In this document: in pieces, positions 7,697 through 15,919 of the stretch
How positions within the stretch are numbered: the stretch's first letter is position 1
Layout of the letters: each line of letters starts with the position of its first letter
DNA from: Bacteroidales bacterium
GTDB taxonomy: Bacteria > Bacteroidota > Bacteroidia > Bacteroidales > WCHB1-69
DNA length: 41,704 bases
NCBI GenBank assembly: GCA_017964255.1
Contig: JAGCSI010000130.1
Coordinates: 1 to 41,704 of the forward strand
Direction: 5' to 3'
The notes under the pieces: model-generated
What the model was told of the DNA's origin: nothing
Seen by the model: only the letters and a program-made list of their open reading frames with translations
Databases searched by the model: none
Made by a program: the position numbers and the translations under genes

Positions 7697-9106
7697 ATGA
7701 AAGTTAGAAATATTGTTATTCAACTGTTTGTATGTTTTTTTGTGTGTTTTCTCACTGCAAACCTATGTGCCCAGGGGTATGAAATCAAGGTGACATTGGC
7801 GACAAAACACTATGATTCTCTCCGTTTGCAGGCTTTCGACGGAAAAAAAGAATTTGTGGACATGCAGGTGTTACCCTATGCCAAAACTGTGGTTTTCAAG
7901 GGTAAGAAATCTTTGGATCCGGGCATCTATTTGCTGGAGGGCGATACTGTTGGAATCACGGAAATCCTGATTTCAGACAGTAAATCACAGCAGTTTTCTA
8001 TCACGGAAAAAGATAGCGTCATCAAATTCATCAATAGTCCTGAAAATGAAGCTAATCAGCAGTATATGAAGGAGATGAGAGTGTTTGACCAGCGTATGTA
8101 CCAGCTTGATGTGGAGTTTAGGGAGATGCAAAGCAGTAACTTGCCCCAGTACATGATGCAGCCTTTTGTGGATTCGCTGATGGCTCGCGCGGTGCGTATC
8201 AGCGAGGAGAAAACAGCTTTCCAGCGCAGTAAGGCGGAACAATACAAACAGTATTTGCTGGGCTCGATTATCAAATCAACCATCGAACTGCCCACTCCGC
8301 CCCGTGAATTATATGGCAACCAGATGCAAATGCAGATGTATGTGGCGAATCACTTGTACGACAATTATGCATGGGAAGATGAACGCATGATTGGTACCCC
8401 GATTGCGGTGAACAAACACAAACAGTTCGCCAATATTCTTTATTACCTCGATGCCGAGGCGGGAGAACCGTATCTGCGAGAAGCGCTGAAGGCGGCAAAG
8501 GCGAATGACAAGGTCTATTTCAGTTTCTTTGACCAGTTAGAGGAAATTCTTGGCGCGACCAAGTCGCTGTATCGTGTTGAGGGACTGTATATTGTCATGC
8601 TGAAGGATGCCTTGGCCTATGATAAAACCGACAAAGTTCGAAAAACCCGCTATGAGGCGGAACTGAAACATCTTGACAAGAACCTGGATGGCAGTGTCCT
8701 GCCTAATTTTAATCTGCTGATGAGCAATGGCGACACCACAACGTTGTACGATATCAAGAGTCCGTACATGTTGCTGTATTTCCAGCATCCCGAATGCCCC
8801 ACTTGCCGCCAGGTGCGCACCAAGATGAAAGACTATCCCATGCTGAACAAAGCTATCAAGGACGGCAAGATTGTGGTGCTGACTGTTTATTTCGAGAAAG
8901 ACCAGAAGGTGTTTGATAATTTCCTGAAAACAGAGGCCAATCCCCAATGGCTGAATTCATGGAATTATGACAATCAGATTGAGAAAGAGGAACTTTTCTA
9001 CTTGGTCACCATCCCCTATATGTTCCTGGTGGATAAAGACAAACGGGTCATCAAGAAGGATATTCTGTACAATGAGATCGAGGATTATGTAAAAACCCTC
9101 CGCTAG
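7697..9106 (+). CDS. Secreted thioredoxin-fold protein (DUF5106/DUF4369-like)
   Basis: 469 aa. There is a signal peptide (MKVRN, hydrophobic core, cleavage near ANLCAQG, residues 1-26). Residues 27-110 resemble the DUF4369-type beta domain seen N-terminal to Bacteroidota thioredoxins. The middle is helical (DUF5106-like), and the C-terminal 130 residues are a TlpA-like thioredoxin fold with C367-P-T-C370 in HPECPTC and the cis-Pro segment TIPYMFLVDKD. It probably acts as a periplasmic or surface thiol reductase/isomerase; the substrate is unknown. It is monocistronic: own promoter at 7661, and the next promoter lies at 9249. Confidence 0.88.
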   Translation: MKVRNIVIQLFVCFFVCFLTANLCAQGYEIKVTLATKHYDSLRLQAFDGKKEFVDMQVLPYAKTVVFKGKKSLDPGIYLLEGDTVGITEILISDSKSQQFSITEKDSVIKFINSPENEANQQYMKEMRVFDQRMYQLDVEFREMQSSNLPQYMMQPFVDSLMARAVRISEEKTAFQRSKAEQYKQYLLGSIIKSTIELPTPPRELYGNQMQMQMYVANHLYDNYAWEDERMIGTPIAVNKHKQFANILYYLDAEAGEPYLREALKAAKANDKVYFSFFDQLEEILGATKSLYRVEGLYIVMLKDALAYDKTDKVRKTRYEAELKHLDKNLDGSVLPNFNLLMSNGDTTTLYDIKSPYMLLYFQHPECPTCRQVRTKMKDYPMLNKAIKDGKIVVLTVYFEKDQKVFDNFLKTEANPQWLNSWNYDNQIEKEELFYLVTIPYMFLVDKDKRVIKKDILYNEIEDYVKTLR

Positions 9107-9248
9107 TATATCTGTGAGAATGAGTGAATACGCAATAAATAGCTAAGTCTTAATTCTTTACTCTCCTGTTCTTTTTCTTAAGAAATCATCTGCTTCCCAA
9201 ATAAAGTTAAAAATATACATAGGTTGCAGGATGATTAAAAAAAAATCT

Positions 9249-9256
9249 TATTTTTG
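9249..9256 (+). promoter_or_regulatory. -7 promoter element of the polysaccharide locus
   Basis: TATTTTTG (TAnnTTTG) with GTTG at 9223-9226 as the -33 candidate (spacing 22). The start would be near 9262-9264, leaving about 105 nt of leader before the UpxY-like gene. No other equally good promoter was found before 33174. Confidence 0.65.
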
Positions 9257-9262
9257 TAAGTT

Positions 9263-9367
9263 ATGTCAAAATTTGCCTTGTTTTTTGCAAGGTATTGATA
9301 ATTAATTATTTGCTTGGAAGCGGTCTGCTCCCGACAGTGGCGAAGCTGTATAAAGACAAGACGAAAG
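9263..9367 (+). promoter_or_regulatory. Untranslated leader of the polysaccharide operon with a small hairpin
   Basis: The leader is long compared with the 10-30 nt leaders elsewhere in the window. It contains CCTTG (9276-9280) and CAAGG (9288-9292) as a 5-bp stem with a T-rich loop. UpxY-type antiterminators of Bacteroides act on the 5' leader of their own polysaccharide operon, so this is the likely recognition region. The link is inference from position. Confidence 0.4.
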
Positions 9368-9883
9368 ATGACAATGGAAACGGAAAAAAGTTGGTATGTG
9401 CTGAAAACCCGGCCTCGTCAGGAAAAGTCGGTGAGGCGACTGCTGGAGGAGTACGGCATACGGAATTACTTGCCGACCCGGATAGAAGAGCATGTGTATG
9501 TGAATCATCGCAAGAAAAAAATTGAGGTGCCGCTGATTCCTTCCACCTGCTTCATGCAAACTACTCCGGACAGTCGTTTTGCCATTGTGAACAGCCTGAA
9601 ATACAAGACTGAACTGGTTACCGACCGTTTCACCAAATCCAGCATGATTGTCCCCGACCGGCAGATGGAGGATTTTATGCGGGTGGTATCTTTGACAAAT
9701 GCGAATGAGATGGAACCGGTGCCATTGGTAGAAGGTGACCGAGTTGTGGTGGTGGAAGGTGATTTCGCTGGAATAGAAGGGGTTGTGACGAAAATCAATG
9801 GACGGAAACGCTTCGTGATCACCCTGAGTAACTTGACGGCATACGCACTGCAATTGCCTGTTTCAAGTTTGAAGAAAATTTAA
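9368..9883 (+). CDS. UpxY-like NusG-family transcription antiterminator
   Basis: 171 aa. Residues 6-105 form a NusG N-terminal (NGN) domain of the UpxY type (SWYVLKTRPRQEKSVRRLLEEYGI). The C-terminal 50 residues are a KOW domain (VEGDRVVVVEGDFAGIEGVVTKINGRKRFVI). UpxY proteins bind elongating polymerase and prevent early termination in their own capsule operon. Being the first gene after the promoter fits that job. ATG at 9368 was chosen over an upstream in-frame ATG (9314) because the conserved domain begins at SWYV; ATG 9374 is an equal alternative. No UpxZ-like inhibitor gene was seen. Confidence 0.9.
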   Translation: MTMETEKSWYVLKTRPRQEKSVRRLLEEYGIRNYLPTRIEEHVYVNHRKKKIEVPLIPSTCFMQTTPDSRFAIVNSLKYKTELVTDRFTKSSMIVPDRQMEDFMRVVSLTNANEMEPVPLVEGDRVVVVEGDFAGIEGVVTKINGRKRFVITLSNLTAYALQLPVSSLKKI

Positions 9884-9925
9884 CAGTTTGTAATATTTAT
9901 TTGATAATCATTAAAATAGCGCGTT

Positions 9926-12130
9926 ATGGACCAAGTGACACTCCTTCCGTATGATCGGATTTACAAGAATTTTATAGATGAAAAGTACCTGCATGGGTAC
10001 GATGAGTATTATTTCAGAAACCAGCAGGTAAAAAAGCCGGCTAACGGCTGGCGACATCTGCGTTCCGACGAGGTGGAACGTTTGGTAAAGAACAGCAACT
10101 CGGCTACCAACTGGGACGATATATGGGTGACCGACGAGTTCGACACCAACATGATCCGTAACAACCGTTTTTTCGGCATGATCCGTATCGGTCGTGTGAA
10201 ATGCGAGATTTTGCAATACCATGATTTGCGTGTGCCGGTGGGCATTACCGACAGCAGCATCATTTCATGCGATATCGGTGACAATGTGGCCATCCATGAT
10301 GTGCATTATATGGCCAACTACATTATTGGCGATAATGTCATCCTGTTCAACATCCATGAATTGTCCGTTACCGACCATTCCAAGTTTGGCAACGGTATTG
10401 TCAAAGAAGGAGAGCCAGAGGATGTGCGCGTGTGGCTGGAGGTAATGAACGAGGCCGGTGGACGCCAGATCATGCCTTTCGACGGCATGATTACCGCTGA
10501 TGCTTATCTGTGGGCCAAATATCAGGATGATAAGTTGTTGCAGAAGCGTTTGGGCGAAATCACCCAGAATGGGGTTGATAGCCGAAGAGGCTATTATGGT
10601 ACCATCGGTGAATCTTCTGTGATTAAAAACTCATGGATTCTGAAGGATGTGAAAATCGGTACCGCCTGCTATATCAAGGGCGCCAGCAAGCTGAAGAATG
10701 TGACCATCAACTCGTCGATGGAAGAGCCCAGCCAGATAGGGGAGGGCGTCATCCTGGTGAACGGTATTGTGGGCTACGGCTGCCACATTTTCTACTCGGT
10801 GGTGGCGGTACGCTTCGTCATCGGTGACAATTGCAATTTGAAATATGGTGCCCGTGTCATCTATTCTATCATGGGTGACAACTCCACCATTTCCTGCTGC
10901 GAGGTGCTGAACAACTTGATTTTCCCCTCGCACGAGCAGCATCATAACAACTCGTTCCTCATCGCTTCCTGCGTGATGGGACAGAGCAACATGGCCGCTG
11001 GTGCTACGGTGGGCTCCAACCATAACAGCCGCGCTACCGATGGCGAAATCAACGCTAAGAGAGGTTTCTGGCCGGGACTGTGTTCTTCTGTAAAACATTC
11101 ATCGACCTTCGCTTCGTTCACTCTCTTGTCGAAGGCCGACTACAAGCATGAGCTGAATATCAAATTGCCTTTCAGCTTGGTGAATGACAATGAGCATACC
11201 AACGAGCTAGAGGTGATGCCGGCATTCTGGTGGATGTACAATATGTATGCCATCGCCAGAAATTCATCCAAGTATAAGAATCGTGACAAACGTAAGAGAA
11301 AAATCCAGAATATTGAGTTTGAGACTTTTGCGCCAGACACGATGGAGGAAACCATCCGTGGACGCAAGCTCTTGGAGGAATGGACCGGAAAGGCATATCT
11401 TTTGTCAAAGGGAGAGTTTGATCCGACTATGGATTCGAAGGCTTTACGAAAAGTGGGCAAGAATATTCTGGATAATGAGCCTGAAATCGCTAAGAAACTT
11501 GAAGTCTTTGGTGAGGGTATGGAATGCAGCAAACGCAAGGTCCGCATCCTGAAACATTACGAGGCTTATCATGCATACGGTGACATGATTCTGTACTATG
11601 CCATGAAGAATGCCATCCGCTATCTGAAAGAACATCCGGAAAAGAGTTCTCAGGATATGATTAAGATGGTTTCCGGTTCGCGTAAACGTGAGTGGATTAA
11701 CTTGGGCGGACAGTTGGTTTGCGGCGAGGATCTGGATCAGTTGAAAGAGGATATCCGCACGGGTGCTTTGAACAGCTGGGATGCTATTCACCAACGCTAT
11801 GACAGTCTCTGGGAGCAATATCCGATGGAAAAGCTGTTCCACGCTTACCAGTCGTTGGTATTCCTGCACAAGGATGAGATGGAGGAAATCAGTGCGGAGA
11901 AGTGGCAGGAGTGTCTGGATAAAGTATGTGAGATTCAGCAGTTTATCTGCGACCAAGTTTATCTTTCCAGAAAGAAAGACTATGAGAATCCATACAGAAA
12001 TGCCACCTTCCGCAATGATGAAGAGAAAGAGGCCGTGATCGGCACCCCGGAAGGCGCCAGCTTCGTGAAACAAATCCGCAAGGAAACGGAAGAGTTCATT
12101 AACTTAGTTCGTGAAATTAAGAAAAGATAA
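9926..12130 (+). CDS. DUF4954 family protein with left-handed beta-helix
   Basis: 734 aa. Residues about 100-400 contain many hexapeptide-like turns (IGDNVAIHDV, IGDNVILFNI, IGDNCNLKYGARVIYSIMGDNSTISCCEV), as in sugar nucleotidyltransferases and acyltransferases with a left-handed beta-helix. The C-terminal 300 residues are helical. This fits DUF4954, a Bacteroidota/spirochaete family of unknown reaction. Sugar-nucleotide chemistry is plausible but not shown. It is 42 nt after the UpxY-like gene. The stop codon TAA is followed at once by the repeat at 12131. Confidence 0.85.
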   Translation: MDQVTLLPYDRIYKNFIDEKYLHGYDEYYFRNQQVKKPANGWRHLRSDEVERLVKNSNSATNWDDIWVTDEFDTNMIRNNRFFGMIRIGRVKCEILQYHDLRVPVGITDSSIISCDIGDNVAIHDVHYMANYIIGDNVILFNIHELSVTDHSKFGNGIVKEGEPEDVRVWLEVMNEAGGRQIMPFDGMITADAYLWAKYQDDKLLQKRLGEITQNGVDSRRGYYGTIGESSVIKNSWILKDVKIGTACYIKGASKLKNVTINSSMEEPSQIGEGVILVNGIVGYGCHIFYSVVAVRFVIGDNCNLKYGARVIYSIMGDNSTISCCEVLNNLIFPSHEQHHNNSFLIASCVMGQSNMAAGATVGSNHNSRATDGEINAKRGFWPGLCSSVKHSSTFASFTLLSKADYKHELNIKLPFSLVNDNEHTNELEVMPAFWWMYNMYAIARNSSKYKNRDKRKRKIQNIEFETFAPDTMEETIRGRKLLEEWTGKAYLLSKGEFDPTMDSKALRKVGKNILDNEPEIAKKLEVFGEGMECSKRKVRILKHYEAYHAYGDMILYYAMKNAIRYLKEHPEKSSQDMIKMVSGSRKREWINLGGQLVCGEDLDQLKEDIRTGALNSWDAIHQRYDSLWEQYPMEKLFHAYQSLVFLHKDEMEEISAEKWQECLDKVCEIQQFICDQVYLSRKKDYENPYRNATFRNDEEKEAVIGTPEGASFVKQIRKETEEFINLVREIKKR

Positions 12131-12162
12131 TCAGGTGTTAGGTTTTAGGTTTTAGGGGTTAG
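12131..12162 (+). repeat. Left G-rich repeat flanking the four-helix-bundle gene
   Basis: TCAGGTG followed by TTAGGTTTTAGG-type units and GGGGTTAG. It begins at the first base after the DUF4954 stop codon. The core TTAGGTTTTAGG is repeated in inverted orientation at 12529-12573. It has four G-runs of at least two bases, so a two-layer G-quadruplex is possible on the plus strand. Confidence 0.85.
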
Positions 12163-12177
12163 TAGATGGTATAGAAG

Positions 12178-12540
12178 ATGGTGAAGGTAAAGACATTTAA
12201 GGATTTGATTGTATGGCAGAAGGCTATGGAGATGACAGTGATATTGTACTCGGTAGCGTCAAAATTACCCAAGGAAGAAACCTTTGCCATGTGTAGTCAA
12301 ATGAGGAGAGCAGCAGTATCTATACCATCGAATATAGCCGAAGGCTTCGGCAGAAGCTCAAAGAAAGAGTATATGCAATTTCTACATATAGCTTATGGGT
12401 CGGTCTGTGAATTAGAAACGCAATTGTTGCTATGTGTTAGAATTAAGTACCTGACGGAGGAAGAGATTCAACCTATAATAGAACTTCTTACTGAAATAGG
12501 AAAAATAATAACTACAATAACAAAAAAGCTTAACCCTTAA
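12178..12540 (+). CDS. Four-helix-bundle protein (S23/IVP family)
   Basis: 120 aa. All conserved family blocks are present: FKDLIVWQKAMEM, a QMRRAAVSIPSNIAEGFGR signature (about 41-59), EYMQFLHIAYGSVCELETQL, and a final amphipathic helix. The family (TIGR02436-like) is found in 23S rRNA intervening sequences, and diversity-generating retroelement Avd proteins share the fold; these proteins are basic and thought to bind nucleic acid. Here there is no rRNA or reverse transcriptase nearby. The gene looks more A/T-rich than its neighbours. It sits between inverted repeat arrays, and its last codons (Asn-Pro-stop) already belong to the right array. Its actual role is unknown. Confidence 0.9.
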   Translation: MVKVKTFKDLIVWQKAMEMTVILYSVASKLPKEETFAMCSQMRRAAVSIPSNIAEGFGRSSKKEYMQFLHIAYGSVCELETQLLLCVRIKYLTEEEIQPIIELLTEIGKIITTITKKLNP

Positions 12541-12573
12541 TCCCTAAAACCTAATCCCTAAAACCTAATCCCT
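12529..12573 (+). repeat. Right C-rich repeat, inverted relative to 12131-12162
   Basis: It contains two exact tandem copies of the 14-mer CCCTAAAACCTAAT (12542-12555 and 12556-12569) and a partial third copy that touches the xth ATG. Its reverse complement carries the TTAGGTTTTAGG core of the left array, so transcripts spanning the gene could pair end to end. Confidence 0.88.
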
Positions 12574-13323
12574 ATGAAACTCATCAGCTGGAACGTCAAC
12601 GGTCTGCGCGCAGTGGCGGGAAAAGGCTTCGCCGAGATCTTCGAGTCTCTCGACGCTGATTTCTTCTGCTTGCAGGAAACCAAACTGCAGAAAGGCCAAA
12701 TCGATATGGAATTTGTTGGCTATCAGTCTTATTGGAATTATGCCGACAAGAAAGGCTATTCCGGAACAGCCATATATACCAAGCATTCGCCCTTGAATGT
12801 GACTTATGGTATCGGCATCGACGAACATGATCATGAGGGGCGCGTGATTACTATGGAAATGCCTGATTTCTATTTGGTTAATGTGTATGTGCCCAATTCG
12901 CAGGATGGTCTGAAACGCTTGGATTACCGCATGCATTGGGAGGAGGATTTCAGAAATTACCTGAAAGGCTTGGCCGAGAAGAAGACGGTGATTGTGTGCG
13001 GTGATATGAATGTGGCGCATCAGGAGATAGACCTGAAGAATCCCAGTACCAACAGGAAAAACGCAGGCTTTACCGACGAGGAGCGTGCCTGCATGGACCA
13101 GATGCTGGCGGCTGGTTTCGCTGACACCTGGCGGCAACTGCACCCTGAGGAGGTGAAATACTCGTGGTGGTCGTACCGCATGAATGCCCGCGAACGGAAC
13201 GCTGGGTGGCGTATCGATTACTTCCTGGTGTCATCACCCTTTATGAGCAAGGTCGTTTCAGCGGATATCCATAACGAAATTTATGGTTCGGATCATTGCC
13301 CGGTGGAATTGGTGATATCTTGA
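12574..13323 (+). CDS. xth: Exodeoxyribonuclease III / AP endonuclease
   Basis: 249 aa, ExoIII/APE1 family, which cuts abasic sites and degrades 3' ends of duplex DNA in the cytoplasm. Catalytic residues are in place: N7 in SWNVNGLRA, E35 in LQETK, Y105 in NVYVPN, D144 and N146 in CGDMNVAH, and D240-H241 in YGSDHCPVE. The tryptophan-rich segment YSWWSYR is also typical. It is a housekeeping repair gene inside a polysaccharide locus. The ATG directly abuts the right repeat, so no ribosome-binding site is visible and translation may depend on the folding of that repeat. Confidence 0.95.
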   Translation: MKLISWNVNGLRAVAGKGFAEIFESLDADFFCLQETKLQKGQIDMEFVGYQSYWNYADKKGYSGTAIYTKHSPLNVTYGIGIDEHDHEGRVITMEMPDFYLVNVYVPNSQDGLKRLDYRMHWEEDFRNYLKGLAEKKTVIVCGDMNVAHQEIDLKNPSTNRKNAGFTDEERACMDQMLAAGFADTWRQLHPEEVKYSWWSYRMNARERNAGWRIDYFLVSSPFMSKVVSADIHNEIYGSDHCPVELVIS

Positions 13324-13345
13324 TAAAATATTTGTAATCAATTAT

Positions 13346-14599
13346 ATGATGCTGAATACAGCGCAATATCCTGTCGTTGCAACGGTGGCCGATCGTCTTG
13401 GTTATGGGCTGTTGTTGTTACTGTCGTTGGCGGTGTCAATGACCTATCTTCCGATAATGGAGGGCGGACAGGTGGCTGGTATGGCGCTTGCAGGCTTATG
13501 GCACAAGTTGATTGTGGCGCTGTTCGGATTGTTGCTTTTTTTGTCTCTGCTTGGAGAAAAACCTGAAATACCTCCGTTCTTCAAAACGATAGGCATGCTC
13601 TTTGCTCTGTTTTTGTTGGTGTGGCTTGCTCTTGGAGCCTTTTTTCCTGCGAAGGATTTCAGAGATGAAGTCAGGATGACATTTATTCCGCTATGTGCCA
13701 TTTGGGTAGGTTGGCGGATGAAAATGGATGAACGTCGTCTGACACTTTTGGCAGGAGTGTTCACAATAGGAGTGGTAATGGTGGGATTAGCGGTGGTTTT
13801 CATGCAAGGTAACGGTTTCAGTATCAGAGATTATTTCGCAGATCAGAAAAATGCATTGGGACCGATGTTGGCGACGGCGGCGGTATTTTGCATGGGGATG
13901 GTTATCAATGCCAAGGGAAAAACTGCGGTGCCTATGGTTTTGCTGGGACTGGCTTTGTCAGCTTTGTGTGTTCTGCTGATTCTGACCATTCGCGCGCGTG
14001 CAGCTCTTTTGGCTGTGGCGGTGGTGCTGTCATTGATGCTGTTTCGGCGCTTCAAAAGCAGGTATACCTTGCTTTCGTTTTGGGTGGCTATTCTTTTGGT
14101 GGTGGCGGTTTTTATGCTTCTGCCGCATTCCATGAAACAGTATGTCCACCAAAGTCTGTTTTCGGGGTTTACGGTGGGTGATGTCACTTCTGGCAGAATG
14201 GAACGCAATTATCAGGCAATAAGTATTTGGGCTCAGCATCCTCTGCTTGGAAATTTGATGAATGCCAAAGAGATAGGTGTGGTACACAATTATCCCTTAT
14301 GGCAACTGTTCCGGTTCGGATTGTTGGGAGCATTGCCGATGCTGCTCATTTATATCTTTCTGCTTGTCAAGGATATCAAGGAATTATTCGCGCTCCGTAC
14401 GGTGTCAGTGATGGCAGTCGGCTTTTATGCTTTGCTGATTGCGTATGTGGTGTCGTTTTTTGAATATACTTTCCCATTTGGACCGGGGACTTCCACAGTG
14501 GTCAGTTTCATCTTTTTCGGAGTGGCGCTGAAGTCCTCTTCAAAAACGGAAAACACTTTAGATGTTAATTTGTCAATGGATAACAATAACGGAATATAA
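13346..14599 (+). CDS. O-antigen polymerase/ligase-like membrane protein (first copy)
   Basis: 417 aa with about eleven hydrophobic segments and one large periplasmic loop holding SGRMERNYQAISIWAQHPLLGN and then VHNYPLWQLFRFGLLGALP. This is the Wzy_C/WaaL signature (Arg and the conserved HN in the loop). Such proteins either polymerise lipid-linked repeat units or ligate the chain to an acceptor. It starts 22 nt after xth and is 9 nt before the sugar dehydrogenase. A second protein of the family is at 27961; which is polymerase and which is ligase cannot be told from sequence. Confidence 0.85.
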   Translation: MMLNTAQYPVVATVADRLGYGLLLLLSLAVSMTYLPIMEGGQVAGMALAGLWHKLIVALFGLLLFLSLLGEKPEIPPFFKTIGMLFALFLLVWLALGAFFPAKDFRDEVRMTFIPLCAIWVGWRMKMDERRLTLLAGVFTIGVVMVGLAVVFMQGNGFSIRDYFADQKNALGPMLATAAVFCMGMVINAKGKTAVPMVLLGLALSALCVLLILTIRARAALLAVAVVLSLMLFRRFKSRYTLLSFWVAILLVVAVFMLLPHSMKQYVHQSLFSGFTVGDVTSGRMERNYQAISIWAQHPLLGNLMNAKEIGVVHNYPLWQLFRFGLLGALPMLLIYIFLLVKDIKELFALRTVSVMAVGFYALLIAYVVSFFEYTFPFGPGTSTVVSFIFFGVALKSSSKTENTLDVNLSMDNNNGI

Positions 14600-14608
14600 A
14601 CTTTTATC

Positions 14609-15877
14609 ATGGAAAATATCAAAATTGCGGTGATAGGACTGGGGTATGTCGGACTGCCTTTGGCCCGCTTGTTTTCTACGAAATTTGACACGGTAGGCTT
14701 TGATGTGAGCCGGAGTAGGGTGGCAGCGCTGATGAGCGGACATGACACTACGATGGAGGTGGATGACAAGTTGCTGCAGGAGGCCATCAACAACCACGGC
14801 TTCCGTTGCACAAGCGAGTTGGATGACATCCGCGCTTGTAATTTTTATGTGGTGGCGGTGCCTACCCCCGTGGATGAAAACAACCGGCCAGACCTGACTC
14901 CTCTGTTGAAAGCGAGTGAAACGGTGGGAAAGGTGATAGGCAATGGGGATATTGTTGTGTATGAGTCAACAGTGTATCCTGGCGTGACGGAAGAAGAATG
15001 CCTGCCTGTGATTGAAAAGGTGTCGGGTTTGAAGTATAATGTGGATTTTTTCGCAGGCTACAGCCCTGAACGTATTAATCCGGGAGACAAGGAACATACG
15101 GTGGAGAAGATCAAAAAAGTGACTTCCGGTTCCACTCCGGAAATCGCCGACAAGGTAGATGCGGTGTACAATAGCGTGTTGGTGAATGGCACCCACAAAG
15201 CCCCGTCAATCAAAGTAGCAGAGGCTTCCAAAATCATTGAGAATTCCCAGCGTGATGTGAATATCGCGTTCATGAATGAGCTGGCCAAGATTTTCAACGC
15301 CATGGGCATTGACACGCATGATGTGATTGATGCCGCCGCATCCAAGTGGAATTTCATCAAGTTGAATCCTGGCTTGGTAGGTGGACATTGCATCGGTGTT
15401 GACCCGTATTACCTGATACAGAAAGCCCAGGTATATGGCGTGCTGCCTCGCATCATGCATGCCTCCCGCCGTTTGAACGATGGTATGGGCGCGTATGTGG
15501 CCAACCAGACTATCAAGTGCATGAACAAAAAGGGCGTAATGGTGAAAGATGCCAAAATACTGATACTTGGTTTCACTTTCAAGGAAAACTGCCCGGATAT
15601 CAGAAACACCAAAATCGTGGATGTTTATCATACTTTGTCGGAATATACCGCTAATATCATAGTATACGACCCCTGGGCCGACAAGGAGAAGGCCATTTCG
15701 GAATACGGCATTGCCATTGTCAATGATTTGCCCGAAGAGCGCTTTGATGCCATCATCCTGGGTGTGGCCCATCGTCAGTTTGCACAGGTTGATCTGAAAG
15801 CGTTGCTCCGTGAGGGTGGCGTAGTGTATGATGTGAAAGGTGTGCTGCCGAGAGAACTGGTGGACGACCGTTTGTAA
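14609..15877 (+). CDS. UDP-N-acetylhexosamine 6-dehydrogenase (TviB/WbpO-like)
   Basis: 422 aa, the three-domain UDP-glucose/GDP-mannose dehydrogenase family. A Rossmann motif IGLGYVGLPLA lies near residue 9. The catalytic Cys is C261 in VGGHCIGVDPYYL. The C-terminal domain has LGFTFKENCPDIRNTKIVD. The GHCIGVDPYYL context and length favour the UDP-GlcNAc/GalNAc dehydrogenase branch (TviB, WbpO) over UDP-glucose dehydrogenase. It would supply an N-acetylhexosaminuronic acid to the repeat unit, with two NAD+ reduced per sugar. Confidence 0.9.
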   Translation: MENIKIAVIGLGYVGLPLARLFSTKFDTVGFDVSRSRVAALMSGHDTTMEVDDKLLQEAINNHGFRCTSELDDIRACNFYVVAVPTPVDENNRPDLTPLLKASETVGKVIGNGDIVVYESTVYPGVTEEECLPVIEKVSGLKYNVDFFAGYSPERINPGDKEHTVEKIKKVTSGSTPEIADKVDAVYNSVLVNGTHKAPSIKVAEASKIIENSQRDVNIAFMNELAKIFNAMGIDTHDVIDAAASKWNFIKLNPGLVGGHCIGVDPYYLIQKAQVYGVLPRIMHASRRLNDGMGAYVANQTIKCMNKKGVMVKDAKILILGFTFKENCPDIRNTKIVDVYHTLSEYTANIIVYDPWADKEKAISEYGIAIVNDLPEERFDAIILGVAHRQFAQVDLKALLREGGVVYDVKGVLPRELVDDRL

Positions 15878-15919
15878 ACGATTATTTTTTTATTAATCAT
15901 AAATCTTCAGAAATAGAAA

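Larger units (their letters stand above)
12131..12573 (+). mobile_element. Candidate unit: four-helix-bundle gene between inverted TTAGG/CCTAA arrays
   Basis: The interval from the DUF4954 stop to the xth start consists only of a left array, a small gene and a right inverted array. S23/IVP genes in the 23S rRNA intervening sequences of other bacteria are also flanked by complementary ends. No target-site duplication is visible and no transposase is present, so mobility is inferred from context only. Confidence 0.4.

Noticed and set aside
7681..7707. Short leader ORF (nine codons including the stop) overlapping the start of the 7697 gene
   Set aside because: It could be a leader peptide, but it has no attenuator structure or biased codons, so chance is enough to explain it.
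12178..12540. Avd accessory gene of a diversity-generating retroelement
   Set aside because: No reverse transcriptase, template repeat or variable repeat was found nearby; a general S23/IVP assignment fits better.
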